DNA from: Herbiconiux moechotypicola | GTDB taxonomy: Bacteria; Actinomycetota; Actinomycetes; Actinomycetales; Microbacteriaceae | Assembly (NCBI RefSeq): GCF_024979255.1 | Contig: NZ_JANLCN010000008.1 | Location: 1 to 64,000, forward strand | Direction of reading: 5' to 3' | Length of the DNA: 64,000 nucleotides | In this document: piece by piece, positions 51,556 through 61,081 of the stretch | How positions within the stretch are numbered: position 1 is the first letter of the stretch | How the letters are laid out: every line of letters starts with the position of its first letter | The notes under the pieces: generated by a model | Databases searched by the model: none | What the model saw: the letters and a program-made list of their open reading frames with translations, nothing else | Told to the model about the DNA's origin: nothing | Translations under genes and position numbers: made by a program

Positions 51556-52323
51556 ATGTCAGATCCTGCCGTTCCGGCGATGCAGCTCACCGGGCTGCGC
51601 AAGACGTTCGGGGGGAAGGTAGCGGTCGACGACGTGAGTCTCACCGTGCCCACCGGTTCGTTCTACGGCCTGGTGGGCCCGAACGGGGCGGGCAAGACCA
51701 CCACGCTCTCCATGGCCACGGGGCTGCTGCGGCCCGATGCCGGGCAGTCGCTCATCCACGGCGTCGACATGTGGCGGGAACCGCTCGCGGCCAAGGCTCT
51801 CGTCGGCAACCTCTCCGACGGCGTGAAGTTGTTCGACCGGCTCACCGGCGAACAGCTGGTCACCTACAACGGATTGCTCTTCGGCCTCGACCGGGCCGAA
51901 GTGGCCGAGCGCGTGGGAGATCTGCTGAAACTGCTCGATCTCGAGTCCGCGGCCGGCACGCTCGTCGTCGACTATTCGGCCGGCATGACGAAGAAGATCG
52001 CGCTGGCCTGTGCGCTCGTGCACGCGCCTCGGCTGCTCGTGCTCGACGAGCCGTTCGAGTCGGTCGACCCGGTGTCGGCGGCGAACATCCGGGACATCCT
52101 CACCGGGTACGTGCAGAACGGGGGCACGGTGATCGTGTCGAGTCACGTAATGGACCTGGTGCAGCGGATGTGCGACCACGTGGCCGTCGTCGCGCACGGG
52201 AAGGTGCTCGTGGCGGGGACGGTCGACGAGGTGCGTGGCGGATCGACGCTCGAGGACCGCTTCGTCGAGCTCGTCGGCGGGCGCACCCACACGGAGGGGC
52301 CGGAATGGTTGCGACGCTCGTAA
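51556..52323 (+). CDS. ABC transporter ATP-binding protein
   Basis: A 255-residue ATPase. Walker A GPNGAGKTT, a degenerate signature VDYSAGMTKK (usual form LSGGQ), Walker B LLVLDEPFESVD and switch His in VSSHVMDLV are present. It overlaps the permease gene by 19 bases. With a single ATPase and a large membrane protein without a binding protein, this is an export-type or membrane-bilayer system. Substrate unknown. Confidence 0.9.
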   Translation: MSDPAVPAMQLTGLRKTFGGKVAVDDVSLTVPTGSFYGLVGPNGAGKTTTLSMATGLLRPDAGQSLIHGVDMWREPLAAKALVGNLSDGVKLFDRLTGEQLVTYNGLLFGLDRAEVAERVGDLLKLLDLESAAGTLVVDYSAGMTKKIALACALVHAPRLLVLDEPFESVDPVSAANIRDILTGYVQNGGTVIVSSHVMDLVQRMCDHVAVVAHGKVLVAGTVDEVRGGSTLEDRFVELVGGRTHTEGPEWLRRS

Positions 52324-53882
52324 GGCTGCGCTTCCTCGTCCTGCGGAACACGCTGAAGAGGAGCGTGTGGCAGCTGATCGCCGTGATCGTGGGCGGACTG
52401 TACGGGCTCGGCATCCTGTTCGGTGCGGTGGTGGGGCTGTTCGCGCTGGGGTTCGCCGATCAGGAGATCGTGGCGACGGTGGTGGTGCTGGCGGGTTCGG
52501 CCGTGATTCTCGGGTGGATCGTCGTGCCGCTCGTGGCGTTCGGCGTGGAGCAGACCCTCGAGCCGGCGCGGCTCGTGGTGTTCCCGCTGTCTCTGCGGCA
52601 GTTGCTCGTGGGCATCACGGTGGCGGGGGTCTTGGGAATCCCCGGGATCGTCACCACCATCGCCGCCCTCGCCACGGGGCTCGCGTGGCTCCGGAGTCCG
52701 CTCGCCGCAGTCGCGGCCGTGGTGACCGCGCTCCTCGGAGTGCTGATCTGTGTGATCGGTTCCCGCACGGTCGCCGCGCTGTCGACGAGCCTCCAGTCCA
52801 ACCGGCGCTTCCGCGAGCTGGGAGGGGTGCTCGTGTTCATCCCGCTCATCCTGCTGGGCCCGATCATCGCGTGGCTCGCGCAGGGTGTGGCGGGGTCGGC
52901 GGATGCGCTCCCGTCGTTCGCCCGCGCCCTCGGGTGGTCGCCACTCGGTGCGCCGTGGGCGGTGCCGGCCGATCTGGCGATCGGGGACTACGGACCCGCG
53001 GCGGCCAAGCTGGGCATCACGCTGGCGACGCTCGTCATCCTGGTGGTCATCTGGCGGCGTGCTCTCGCGGTGGCGCTGGTGACCCCTCCGGCCTCGGCGG
53101 CGAGACGGGTGGCGCGTGGCAAGACAGGACTCTTCGGTGTCTTCCCCGCCAACCCCGCCGGCGCGGTCGCCGCGCGCTGCCTCACCTATTGGAGGCGTGA
53201 CCCCCGCTACGCGCGGCAGATCATCATCGTGCCGGTGGTGCCGGTGCTGCTGTGGTTCTATTCGAACAACACCGGGTTCGCCGAGCTGGTGAACTTCAGC
53301 GGGGCGGTCATCGCGTTCTTCCTGTCGCTGGCGGTCTACGCCGACCTGTCGTACGACGGAACCGCCTTCGCGACGCACCTCGCCGACGGCGTGCGCGGAC
53401 GAGACGACAGACTCGGCCGGGTGGCGGCGCTCGCCGTGATCGCCCTGCCGTTGTCGCTGCTCGCGGTCGTGGTTCCCGTGGCGATCACGGGCTCGTGGAG
53501 CTGGCTCCCGATGCTGGTCGGGCTCGTGGCCGCGTGCCTGCTGACGGGGTTCGGCGTGTCGAGCGTGTCGTCGGCGCTCGTGGTGATGCCGGTGCCGCAG
53601 GCGGGGGACAACCCGTTCAAGTCCGCGCCGGGTGCAGGGTTCACCACGGCGCTCCTCGGCTTCGCGGTGTGGGGAGTGGCGCTCGCGCTGCTCGTCCCGG
53701 CCGTGGTGCTGGGAGTCCTCAGTCTGGTGTTCGACTCCGCCCTACTCGGGTGGATCACCCTCGCGGTCGGATTCGTGCTCGGTGCGGTGGTGTTCGTCCT
53801 CGGAATCCGCATCGGCGGGCGCTTGCTCGATCAGCGCGGGCCCGCGATCCTCTCGCAGCTCAAGGCGTTCAAGGGAGCGTGA
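52305..53882 (+). CDS. ABC transporter permease (exporter type)
   Basis: A 525-residue membrane protein with about 12 hydrophobic segments (IAVIVGGLYGLGILFGAVVG to VLGAVVFVLGIRIGG). The ATG at 52305 has CGGAGGGG upstream and overlaps the end of the ATPase gene. Between the halves is a soluble loop with RRDPRYARQ, a pattern common in two-gene ABC-2 type exporters. Role unknown. Confidence 0.85.
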   Translation: MVATLVRLRFLVLRNTLKRSVWQLIAVIVGGLYGLGILFGAVVGLFALGFADQEIVATVVVLAGSAVILGWIVVPLVAFGVEQTLEPARLVVFPLSLRQLLVGITVAGVLGIPGIVTTIAALATGLAWLRSPLAAVAAVVTALLGVLICVIGSRTVAALSTSLQSNRRFRELGGVLVFIPLILLGPIIAWLAQGVAGSADALPSFARALGWSPLGAPWAVPADLAIGDYGPAAAKLGITLATLVILVVIWRRALAVALVTPPASAARRVARGKTGLFGVFPANPAGAVAARCLTYWRRDPRYARQIIIVPVVPVLLWFYSNNTGFAELVNFSGAVIAFFLSLAVYADLSYDGTAFATHLADGVRGRDDRLGRVAALAVIALPLSLLAVVVPVAITGSWSWLPMLVGLVAACLLTGFGVSSVSSALVVMPVPQAGDNPFKSAPGAGFTTALLGFAVWGVALALLVPAVVLGVLSLVFDSALLGWITLAVGFVLGAVVFVLGIRIGGRLLDQRGPAILSQLKAFKGA

Positions 53883-53918
53883 CCTGCGGGCCTCGCCCTC
53901 GGTGACGCCTGCTCGAGC

Positions 53919-55256
53919 CTATGGGACAGGGTCGCCTGGAACAGGCTCGTCGCTCTCTGCTCTGAAGACCGGACGCCGAGTGGCTTCCTGGCGCCGACCT
54001 GGCGGAGCCGTCGTGTAGCGCCGGCCCGTGGGTGACGACCACTCGAGCGAACGTGCCGTGCGAGAGCGCACCGACCATCCGGAACCGTCGTGCTTGAGGT
54101 GGTGGTGTTTGGAGCACAGGTGATGTAGATTCCCCCGATCGGTTCCGCCCCCGTGCGCCCAATCGGTGGTGTGGTCGAGTTCACACCGTGCCGCCGCTCG
54201 TGTGCAATTCGGGAATCGGCAGGTCTCGTCGGCCAGGCGCAGTGCGAGTCTCATGTCGGTGGTGGGGCGATAGCGCGTGCGACCCACCGACAACGTCTCG
54301 CCCGTGTCGGGATCGGTGAGGATGCGCACGAAGCTCGGCGCACGTGCCGCGAGCCTGCGGGCGGTGGGGAGATCGATGGGGCCATGACCAGCGAGTTCTG
54401 CCGGGCCCCCGTCGTGGCCGAGCATACTCAACACCGGCACGGTGAGCACGACGGTCGGAACGACCGAATCAGCCGCCTCGAGGAGTTCGCTCTCGCCCGG
54501 ATCGCCTGGATCGCCCAGACCACCCACATCGCCGGCAGGCTGTGGTGCTCTGTTCACCGCCGAAGGTGATCTGCGCAGCAGGAGCGCGGCGAGGGCGTCC
54601 GCTCTCAGCTGGGCGTGGGTGCGCGACTCTCCGGCCGACCGACGGGAACGCGCGATGCGATCGAGCCGATCATCGATGGCGACCGCCTCGACGGCGGGCA
54701 GATGGCAGACCAGCCAGGCCATCCCGTCGACTGCCGACTCGAGGCACACCGATCGGCCTTCGGCCGCCTGCGCGGCACGGATCTCGATGGACTCCGGATG
54801 CAGGGCCTCTCGTTCTCGCCGCGCGTGCTTGTCGAACTTGGCCGGAGTGGTGCTCTCGGCGACCGGTAGCACCCGACTCTCGAACGTCGCGCGCGCATCC
54901 TGAGGCAGGGAGACGGCATGCTCCACCATCGACTGCGCGTGCCGGTAGTCGATGGTTCCCGACGACAACGCGGCGAGCGTTGCCGGGAGATGGGACACGA
55001 GGGTCTCAGCATCGTTCACGAGCCTCAGCACCGTGCCTTCGGAGGTCTTCGTCGCGCATCCGATCTCGGCGACCAGCGAGCGCATGGCGACGCCGGATGC
55101 GCCTGTGCCTGCCTGCTGGAGACGCAGAGCCGTCGCCTCGGCCAGCAGTCGGGCGCGCCTCGCCGTCGCGGCGGCGATGACCGAGGCGACCTCGACGAGC
55201 TCGTCGAGGATCGCATCCAACCTGCGCGCTGGTTCGTCGAGGGCGACTGCATTCAT
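53919..55256 (-). CDS. DUF222-HNH endonuclease-like protein
   Basis: A 445-residue protein of the abundant actinobacterial DUF222 family. An N-terminal helical DUF222 domain (ELVEVASVIAAATARRARLL, VSHLPATLAALSSGTIDYRH) precedes a C-terminal HNH motif with Cys and His: CRFPNC ... CELDHTTDWAHGGGTDRGNL ... CSKHHHLKH. Many genomes carry several copies, with no established function; they may be mobile-element remnants. The ATG at 55256 fits, a GTG at 55262 is also possible. No ribosome site is visible. Confidence 0.88.
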   Translation of the reverse strand: MNAVALDEPARRLDAILDELVEVASVIAAATARRARLLAEATALRLQQAGTGASGVAMRSLVAEIGCATKTSEGTVLRLVNDAETLVSHLPATLAALSSGTIDYRHAQSMVEHAVSLPQDARATFESRVLPVAESTTPAKFDKHARREREALHPESIEIRAAQAAEGRSVCLESAVDGMAWLVCHLPAVEAVAIDDRLDRIARSRRSAGESRTHAQLRADALAALLLRRSPSAVNRAPQPAGDVGGLGDPGDPGESELLEAADSVVPTVVLTVPVLSMLGHDGGPAELAGHGPIDLPTARRLAARAPSFVRILTDPDTGETLSVGRTRYRPTTDMRLALRLADETCRFPNCTRAAARCELDHTTDWAHGGGTDRGNLHHLCSKHHHLKHDGSGWSVRSRTARSLEWSSPTGRRYTTAPPGRRQEATRRPVFRAESDEPVPGDPVP

Positions 55257-55314
55257 GAGCACAACTCAACACCATGCCACCGACATTCGCGGAATGACGG
55301 GGCGGAAGCCGGTT

Positions 55315-56121
55315 TCAGAGCTTCTCGAGCCTCGCCCGCGCGCCCAGGAAGAGGCCGTAGGCGATGAGGCCTACGCCCACACCGCAGAGCACGACGATGC
55401 CGAACGGCAGCGCGGCGAGCGCCTTGAGGGCGCCGTCGAGACCCGCAGCTTGCTCGGCGTCGTAGGTGACCGCCGCCACCACGAAGAGGATGCCCACCGC
55501 CACGAGGGCGACACCCTTGGCTGCGTACCCGACCACGCCGAGTGCGACGACCGCTCGTCCGGCGGCGCCTGACGGTACCCGGATGCGCTTGCGGAATCCC
55601 CGCCGCACCCCGATCACCACGAAGCCGACACCGGCGCCCGTGACACCGAGCCCAATCGCGACGAGCAGGAACACTCCTCCAGGCGTCTCGAGGAGGCGGG
55701 CGCTGAGGGTGCGACTCGAGTCCGACGAACTCGTGGAGCCGCCGAGCGCGAACACCAGCGCGGTGCCGCCCAGCGCGAAGTACACGATCGCGCGGCCCAG
55801 TTCTGCAGCGCGCCTGCCCCACTTCTTCTTTGCATCCGGATCGCTCACGAGCACGGCCGTCACCACCTGCCAGAGGCCCAGCGCGACGAGCCCGACGACG
55901 GCGGCCCAGATGACCACCAGCCCACCGGGGGTCGCCGCGATCTGCTTCAGTGCGCCCGACTGATCGGCCTCGCCGCCGCGACCACCGGCCACGGCGATGC
56001 CGATCGCGATGCCGCCGATGAGGATGTGGAGGAGACCGTTCACGGCGAATCCGCTGCGTGCGAGCGCGTGGAAGACGCGGCTGTCGCTCACGTCTCGCGC
56101 TGCACTTTTCGGATCGGGCAT
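55315..56121 (-). CDS. DUF1206 membrane protein
   Basis: A 268-residue protein with six hydrophobic helices arranged as three two-helix repeats (ALARSGFAVNGLLHILIGGI; ELGRAIVYFALGGTALVFAL; GVVGYAAKGVALVAVGILFV), the DUF1206 pattern. Its function is unknown. The ATG at 56121 is preferred over one at 56166. It is divergent from gltX. Confidence 0.87.
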   Translation of the reverse strand: MPDPKSAARDVSDSRVFHALARSGFAVNGLLHILIGGIAIGIAVAGGRGGEADQSGALKQIAATPGGLVVIWAAVVGLVALGLWQVVTAVLVSDPDAKKKWGRRAAELGRAIVYFALGGTALVFALGGSTSSSDSSRTLSARLLETPGGVFLLVAIGLGVTGAGVGFVVIGVRRGFRKRIRVPSGAAGRAVVALGVVGYAAKGVALVAVGILFVVAAVTYDAEQAAGLDGALKALAALPFGIVVLCGVGVGLIAYGLFLGARARLEKL

Positions 56122-56222
56122 TCCTTCAGCGTGCCACTGCTGTGCACAACCCGCATTCCCCTCCACAAGTAGCCGCTACTCAGCCCGCCCAGGAACCGAC
56201 GCCCCCATAGAATTGGCGGGTC

Positions 56223-57737
56223 ATGAGCGCTACAGCATCCCACCCCTTCTCCAACGCCTCCGGGCCCGACGTGCGCGTTCGGTTCTGCCCGTCGCCCACC
56301 GGCACCCCCCACGTCGGTCTCGTGCGCACAGCCCTGTTCAACTGGGCCTACGCGCGGCACACCGGCGGCAAGCTCGTCTTCCGCATCGAAGACACGGATG
56401 CGGCCAGGGACTCCGAGGAGAGCTACGAGCAGATCATCGACGCGCTCACCTGGCTCGGTCTGGACTGGGACGAGGGGGTGAATGTCGGCGGTCCGCACGC
56501 GCCCTACCGGCAGTCGCAGCGCACCGAGATCTACCGCGACGTGATCGCCCGGCTGGTCGAGTCGGGTCACGTCTACGAGAGCTATTCGACCGCCGAGGAG
56601 ATCGACGCCCGCAACGAGGCCGCGGGCCGCGCGAAGCAGCTGGGCTACGACAACTTCGACCGCACCCTCTCCGACGAGCAGCGTGCGGCGTTCCGTGCCG
56701 AGGGCCGCGAGCCCGCCCTGCGGCTGCGCGTGCCCGACACCGATCTCTCGTTCGACGATCTCGTGCGTGGCGAGATCACCTTCCCCGCCGGGTCGTTCAC
56801 CGACTTCGTGGTCGTGCGCCCGAACGGGCACCCGCTCTACACGCTCGTGAACCCGGTCGACGACGCGATCATGGGCATCACGCACGTGCTGCGCGGCGAA
56901 GACCTGCTCTCGTCGACGCCCAGGCAGATTGCGCTGTACCACGCGCTCATCGACATCGGCCTCACCACCTTCGTGCCGCGCTTCGGTCATCTTCCTTACG
57001 TCATGGGTGAGGGCAACAAGAAGCTCTCCAAGCGCGACCCCGAGTCGAATCTCTTCCACCACCGAGACCGCGGCTTCATCCCCGAGGGCCTCGTGAACTA
57101 CCTCGCGCTCCTCGGCTGGTCGCTGGCGGCCGACCGCGACGTGTTCACCCTCGACGAGATGGTGGCGGCGTTCGACGTGGTCGACGTGCTGCCCAACCCG
57201 GCGCGCTTCGACCTCAAGAAGGCCGAGTCGATCGACGGCGACCACATCCGGCTGCTCGACGTGAGCGATTTCGCGTCGAGGCTGGTGCCGTACCTGCAGG
57301 CGGCGGGGGTCGTGGGTGAGTCGCTCAGCGAGTCTGAGTCGGCCGTGCTCGCGGCGGTGGCGCCCCTCGTGCAGACCCGGATGGCCCTGCTCGGCGAGGC
57401 CCCCGACCTCCTGGCCTCGTTCTTCGTCACCGCCGAGGCGCTCGAGTACGCTCCGGATGCGCTGGGCTCGCTCACCGAGAACGCCGGCCTCGTGCTGACG
57501 GCCGCGATCGGCGCGCTCGAGGAGGTGCCGGTGTCGGAGTGGACGACGGAGTCGATTCAGGGGTCGCTCGCCTCGGCGCTCATCGAGGGACTCGGGCTGA
57601 AGCCGCGAGTGGCCTACGGGCCGCTGCGGGTGGCGCTCTCGGGCCGACGCATCTCTCCGCCGCTGTTCGAGTCGATGGAGATCCTCGGCAAGGCCGAGAC
57701 GGTCGCCCGCCTCGATCGCCTGGTGAACACCCTGTGA
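56223..57737 (+). CDS. gltX: glutamyl-tRNA synthetase
   Basis: A 504-residue class I synthetase. The nucleotide-binding HIGH-type motif is [13 protein letters not shown] (about residue 24-36) and the KMSKS-type motif is KLSKRDPES (about 258). Rossmann fold motifs [14 protein letters not shown] and [12 protein letters not shown] are standard. Actinobacteria generally lack GlnRS, so this enzyme should also charge tRNA-Gln with Glu for the GatCAB amidotransferase; a tRNA-Gln gene lies 3 kb downstream. Its stop overlaps the next start (GTGA). Confidence 0.97.
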   Translation: MSATASHPFSNASGPDVRVRFCPSPTGTPHVGLVRTALFNWAYARHTGGKLVFRIEDTDAARDSEESYEQIIDALTWLGLDWDEGVNVGGPHAPYRQSQRTEIYRDVIARLVESGHVYESYSTAEEIDARNEAAGRAKQLGYDNFDRTLSDEQRAAFRAEGREPALRLRVPDTDLSFDDLVRGEITFPAGSFTDFVVVRPNGHPLYTLVNPVDDAIMGITHVLRGEDLLSSTPRQIALYHALIDIGLTTFVPRFGHLPYVMGEGNKKLSKRDPESNLFHHRDRGFIPEGLVNYLALLGWSLAADRDVFTLDEMVAAFDVVDVLPNPARFDLKKAESIDGDHIRLLDVSDFASRLVPYLQAAGVVGESLSESESAVLAAVAPLVQTRMALLGEAPDLLASFFVTAEALEYAPDALGSLTENAGLVLTAAIGALEEVPVSEWTTESIQGSLASALIEGLGLKPRVAYGPLRVALSGRRISPPLFESMEILGKAETVARLDRLVNTL

Positions 57738-58738
57738 GCGAGCACTACGACGTCGTGATCGTCGGCGGTGGCCCCGCGGGGCTGTCCGCGGGGCTGAACC
57801 TCGTCCGCGCTCGCCGGAGGGTGCTCATCCTCGACAGCAACCGGCCGCGACACTCGGCCACCCTCGTCTCGCACGGGTTCCTCACGCGGGACGGTGTGTC
57901 GCCGCTCGAGTTGCGAGGTCTGGGGCGCGAGGAGTTCGCGGCGTACGAGACGGCGGAGTTCCATCAGGGTCTCGTGTCGTCTCTCCGGCGGATCGACGGT
58001 GCTCACGACGATGGCGGCGACCCGGACCCAGGGAGCGACGACACCGCGACAGTATCCGGCGACGTTTCTGCGGAGGCCAGATTCGCACTCTCCGCGCGGG
58101 GCGTGCGGGGCTCGGCCGATCGTGAGGTCACCGCCCGCGTGGTGGTGCTGGCGAGCGGGCTCGCGGAGACCCTCCCCGCGCTGCCGAGCATCCGCGCCTA
58201 CTACGGCACGAGCCTTCACAGCTGCATCGAGTGCGACGCCTTCGAGAAGAGCGACGGAGCGCTGGCCCTCATCGGCTCGACACCCGACCTCGCCGAGCGG
58301 GCGCTGTTCGTCTCGCAGGTGACCGACGATCTCATCGTCTTCACCGGAGGGGCCGAGGTCGTCACCGCGGAAGAAGAGGCGGGACTCGCGGCGCGCGGGA
58401 TCGCCGTGGAACGGCGTGAGATCTCCGACGTGGTGGGAGACCGCTCGGGTCTCACCGGAGTGGTGCTCGCCGACGGCACGGTCGTCGAGCGCACGGGTGG
58501 ATTCGTGCGGCCGTCGTGGTCGGTTCCGCTCGGATTTGCCGAGTCGCTGGCCGGCGAGCTGGTGCTCGACAGCAACGGTTACGTGGTCGTCGGCGACGGC
58601 GGAGCGACCGAGGTGGAGGGCTTGTTCGCGGTCGGCGACCTCACGACACCAGGACCGCAACAGCTCATCGTCGCTGCGGGTGCGGGCGCGCGAACGGCCG
58701 CCGCGGTGAACAGGCATCTGCTCGGAGCTCTGGCCTAG
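57734..58738 (+). CDS. FAD-dependent pyridine nucleotide-disulphide oxidoreductase (thioredoxin-reductase-like)
   Basis: A 334-residue flavoprotein. The FAD site [20 protein letters not shown] opens the protein, [11 protein letters not shown] and [20 protein letters not shown] are typical, and CIEC around residue 170 may be a redox pair like that of thioredoxin reductase (CATC). The NAD site [15 protein letters not shown] is degenerate. A loop of Asp/Gly-rich residues (about 95-110) is inserted. Its GTG start overlaps the gltX stop, so it is co-translated. Confidence 0.88.
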   Translation: MSEHYDVVIVGGGPAGLSAGLNLVRARRRVLILDSNRPRHSATLVSHGFLTRDGVSPLELRGLGREEFAAYETAEFHQGLVSSLRRIDGAHDDGGDPDPGSDDTATVSGDVSAEARFALSARGVRGSADREVTARVVVLASGLAETLPALPSIRAYYGTSLHSCIECDAFEKSDGALALIGSTPDLAERALFVSQVTDDLIVFTGGAEVVTAEEEAGLAARGIAVERREISDVVGDRSGLTGVVLADGTVVERTGGFVRPSWSVPLGFAESLAGELVLDSNGYVVVGDGGATEVEGLFAVGDLTTPGPQQLIVAAGAGARTAAAVNRHLLGALA

Positions 58739-58800
58739 GCCGGCTGCGCAGCACATCGGGGTTGCATGCCTGAATGGCGGGGTGGAAGGCCGGCTGAAGG

Positions 58801-58813
58801 GCCGCTGAGCGGC
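58801..58813 (+). terminator. small hairpin after the gltX operon
   Basis: GCCGC-TGA-GCGGC forms a five-base stem, 63 bases after the flavoprotein stop. A weak hairpin without T-tract; only a possible terminator. The rest of 58739-58899 is unremarkable. Confidence 0.35.
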
Positions 58814-58899
58814 AGACGAGGAGCCGACGAGTGGCAGGTGAACGGCCAGGTGGACCGCGGCTGAGCGATCAGCCGACACGAGAAGCGTAGGCTCGAAAC

Positions 58900-59607
58900 A
58901 TGGCACCCGCAGACCTCTTCGGCATGGAGGGCGCCATCCAAGGGGCCGGTGCCTGGGGCCTCCTGCTCGTGTGCGCCATCGTGTTCGCCGAGACCGGCCT
59001 GCTCATCGGGTTCTTCCTGCCCGGAGACACCCTGCTGTTCTTCACCGGGCTCCTCACCTACACGGGCGCCATCCCCGTTCCGATCGCGCTCGTGGTGCTG
59101 GCGGTCAGCGCGGCGGCCTTCCTCGGTGACCAGCTCGGCTTCGTCATCGGCCGACGCGCAGGCCCCGGGATCTTCGAGCGCCGCGACAGCGGCTTCTTCA
59201 GCCGCAAGAACGTCGAGCGCACCCAGGCCTTCTTCACGCGATTCGGCGGATGGGCGGTCACGCTCGCACGCTTCGTCGCCGTGGTGCGCACCTTCGCGCC
59301 CGTCGCGGCGGGTGTGGGCAAGATGCGGTACACCCACTTCGTGGGGTTCAACGCGCTCGGCGCGGTGATCTGGTCGGCCGGGCTTCTGCTCGTCGGGTAT
59401 GCCCTCGGCTCCGTTCCCGCCGTCGCATCGGTGGTCGAGCAGTACCTCGAGTGGGTGCTCATCGGCCTCGTGGTCGTGACGGTCGGCTCGGCGCTGGTGA
59501 CGTTCCTCCGGCAACGCCGCCGCGCTCGCGGCGAGACTCCGACCAACCCCGACGCCACGACCGACCCCGACCCCGACCCCGACGCCGCGACCGATCCACA
59601 CGCCTGA
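58900..59607 (+). CDS. DedA/SNARE-associated family membrane protein
   Basis: A 235-residue DedA protein. Hallmarks are FAETGLLIGFFLPGDTLLFF and the FTRFGGWAVTLARFVAVVRTFAP helix with its Arg residues. DedA proteins are lipid flippases or scramblases affecting membrane energetics. The C-terminal 35 residues are Asp/Pro-rich and disordered. Promoter region 58814-58899 not defined. Confidence 0.92.
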   Translation: MAPADLFGMEGAIQGAGAWGLLLVCAIVFAETGLLIGFFLPGDTLLFFTGLLTYTGAIPVPIALVVLAVSAAAFLGDQLGFVIGRRAGPGIFERRDSGFFSRKNVERTQAFFTRFGGWAVTLARFVAVVRTFAPVAAGVGKMRYTHFVGFNALGAVIWSAGLLLVGYALGSVPAVASVVEQYLEWVLIGLVVVTVGSALVTFLRQRRRARGETPTNPDATTDPDPDPDAATDPHA

Positions 59608-59688
59608 CTCCCGGAGGATCATCCTCCGCAACGCCTGCGGCAGGAGTAGGTTCCTGGGCAGACGGTCGACGAGGGATCACCGGAGAGG

Positions 59689-60345
59689 ATGCGCGTGGAG
59701 GCAGGACTGCACGAAATCTCGTGGATCGATGCCTCCGGAATCGGTCACGACGACGTGACGGTCACCCTCACACCCGACGGATGCGTCGCCGTCGGCCACG
59801 TCACCGCCTTCGAACCCGACCGCTACGAGGTGTACTACCGCGTGGAGTGCGATGCCCACTGGCGAACGCGTTATGTGAGCGTGGCCGAGACGCTCACCCG
59901 CCGCAGCATCGAACTCGACGTCTCGGCCGAGGGGCAGTGGATCGACGACCACGGCGACGTGCTCTCGGGGCTTCTCGGCGCCGCAGACGTCGACATCGCC
60001 GCGACGCCCTTCACGAACGCCCTGCCCGTGCACCGTCTCGACCTCGAGGTCGGTGAGTCGGCCGAGATCGTGACCGCCTGGATCGACGTTCCCGCCCTGC
60101 ACGTGCACGCCGATCCCCAGCGATACACCCGGCTGGCACCGCTGCTGTACCGGTACGAGTCGCTCGACAGTGAGTTCGCACGCGACATCGTGGTCGACGA
60201 CGAGGGTTTCGTCGTCGACTACCCCGGTCTCTTCCACCGGCTCAGGCCGGCGGAGAGCCCCGTGCGACCTCCCATCCCCCTCGACCCCGGTCGGCGTTCG
60301 GCGCCCGCCCGACGACGGCGGATCACGCCCCGTGAAGGCGGCTGA
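59689..60345 (+). CDS. putative glycolipid-binding protein (PF06475-like)
   Basis: A 218-residue protein. I recognise the family by YYRVECDAHWRTRYVSV, DVDIAATPFTNALPVHRL, AWIDVPALHVHADPQRYTRL and RYESLDSEFARDIVVDDEGF. Members form a beta-barrel and are described as glycolipid-binding in Pseudomonas. The function in this host is untested. The ATG at 59689 fits; monocistronic. Confidence 0.8.
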   Translation: MRVEAGLHEISWIDASGIGHDDVTVTLTPDGCVAVGHVTAFEPDRYEVYYRVECDAHWRTRYVSVAETLTRRSIELDVSAEGQWIDDHGDVLSGLLGAADVDIAATPFTNALPVHRLDLEVGESAEIVTAWIDVPALHVHADPQRYTRLAPLLYRYESLDSEFARDIVVDDEGFVVDYPGLFHRLRPAESPVRPPIPLDPGRRSAPARRRRITPREGG

Positions 60346-60382
60346 CCTCGACACCGCCGCGCCGACGGGTATTCTGACCACG

Positions 60383-60757
60383 ATGCCCGCCCGCTTCAAC
60401 CACACGATCATCGCCTCGCGAGACGCCGCCGAGATGGCCGCCTTCTACCGTGACCTGCTCGAAGCCGAGGAGGCGCCGTCGTGGGGTCCTTTTCTCAACC
60501 TCCAGATCGCCGACGGCGTCTTGCTGCAGTTCGCCGCCCCACCGATCGACTTCCCGCCTCAGCACTACGCCTACCTCGTCGATGACGATCACTTCGAGCG
60601 GGCGTACGCCGCCATCGTCGACCGGGGCCAGGAGCACTGGGCCGACCCCCAGCGCACCCGGCCGGGCGAGACCAACTCCGAGCACGGCGGCCGTGGGGTG
60701 TATCTGCTCGACCCGTCGGGACACTACCTCGAGCTCATCACCCGGCCGTACCTGTGA
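60383..60757 (+). CDS. VOC/glyoxalase-fold protein
   Basis: A 124-residue vicinal-oxygen-chelate protein: MPARFNHTIIASRDAAEMAA start with His, FLNLQIADGVLLQF, and the closing GVYLLDPSGHYLELIT with Glu. The ATG at 60383 is chosen over upstream in-frame codons within the previous gene. The start follows that gene by 37 bases. Such proteins often act in antibiotic resistance or small-molecule metabolism; substrate unknown. Confidence 0.87.
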   Translation: MPARFNHTIIASRDAAEMAAFYRDLLEAEEAPSWGPFLNLQIADGVLLQFAAPPIDFPPQHYAYLVDDDHFERAYAAIVDRGQEHWADPQRTRPGETNSEHGGRGVYLLDPSGHYLELITRPYL

Positions 60758-60788
60758 CGAGCCGGCGAGCTCTGGCTCGCGGAGCCGA

Positions 60789-60838
60789 TCGCGGCGCTCC
60801 GCACCGGTACCGGGGTGCTTTTGGTGGGAGCGCCGCGA
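60789..60838. repeat. 50-base palindrome before tRNA-Gln
   Basis: TCGCGGCGCTCC (60789-60800) pairs perfectly with GGAGCGCCGCGA (60827-60838). Inside, GCACC and GGTGC extend the stem. It lies between the VOC gene and the tRNA gene, 42 bases before the tRNA. It may terminate the upstream operon, or be a repeat element. Confidence 0.85.
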
Positions 60839-60880
60839 TAGGTTAGAGTATTCGACGGCCCACGCTCCGGTGGGGGCTGG

Positions 60881-60952
60881 TGGGGTATGGTGTAATTGGC
60901 AACACGGCTGATTCTGGTTCAGTTGTTCTTGGTTCGAGTCCAGGTACCCCAG
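60881..60952 (+). tRNA. tRNA-Gln (anticodon CTG)
   Basis: Acceptor arms TGGGGTA / TACCCCA pair fully over seven bases. The anticodon loop TTCTGGT gives anticodon CTG, and GGTTCGAGTCC forms the T arm. The discriminator is G and CCA is not encoded. A terminator follows six bases later. Confidence 0.95.
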
Positions 60953-60958
60953 CAAGCG

Positions 60959-60984
60959 AAGGCCCTCTCCGGAGGGCCTTTTTT
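60959..60984 (+). terminator. rho-independent terminator of tRNA-Gln
   Basis: AAGGCCCTC-TCCG-GAGGGCCTT, a nine-base stem, followed by TTTT. A strong canonical terminator directly behind the tRNA. Confidence 0.92.
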
Positions 60985-61038
60985 GCTGCGCGCGGCGACG
61001 CTGGCGGGCAACTCGTGATGGGCTGCGCACCATTCGCT

Positions 61039-61070
61039 CATTTCCACTAGAGTGTGACTCTAGCGAAATG
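61039..61070. promoter_or_regulatory. interrupted palindrome before the secreted protein gene
   Basis: CATTTC-ca-CTAGAG-TGTGA-CTCTAG-c-GAAATG: two perfect six-base arms inside each other, ending 11 bases before the ATG. It could be an operator, or a hairpin near the ribosome site. Confidence 0.6.
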
Positions 61071-61081
61071 GGGGCGGATGC

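Noticed and set aside
53919-55256. Homing or intron-encoded endonuclease
   Set aside because: The DUF222/HNH combination is a common chromosomal actinobacterial family with no intron or intein signs nearby.
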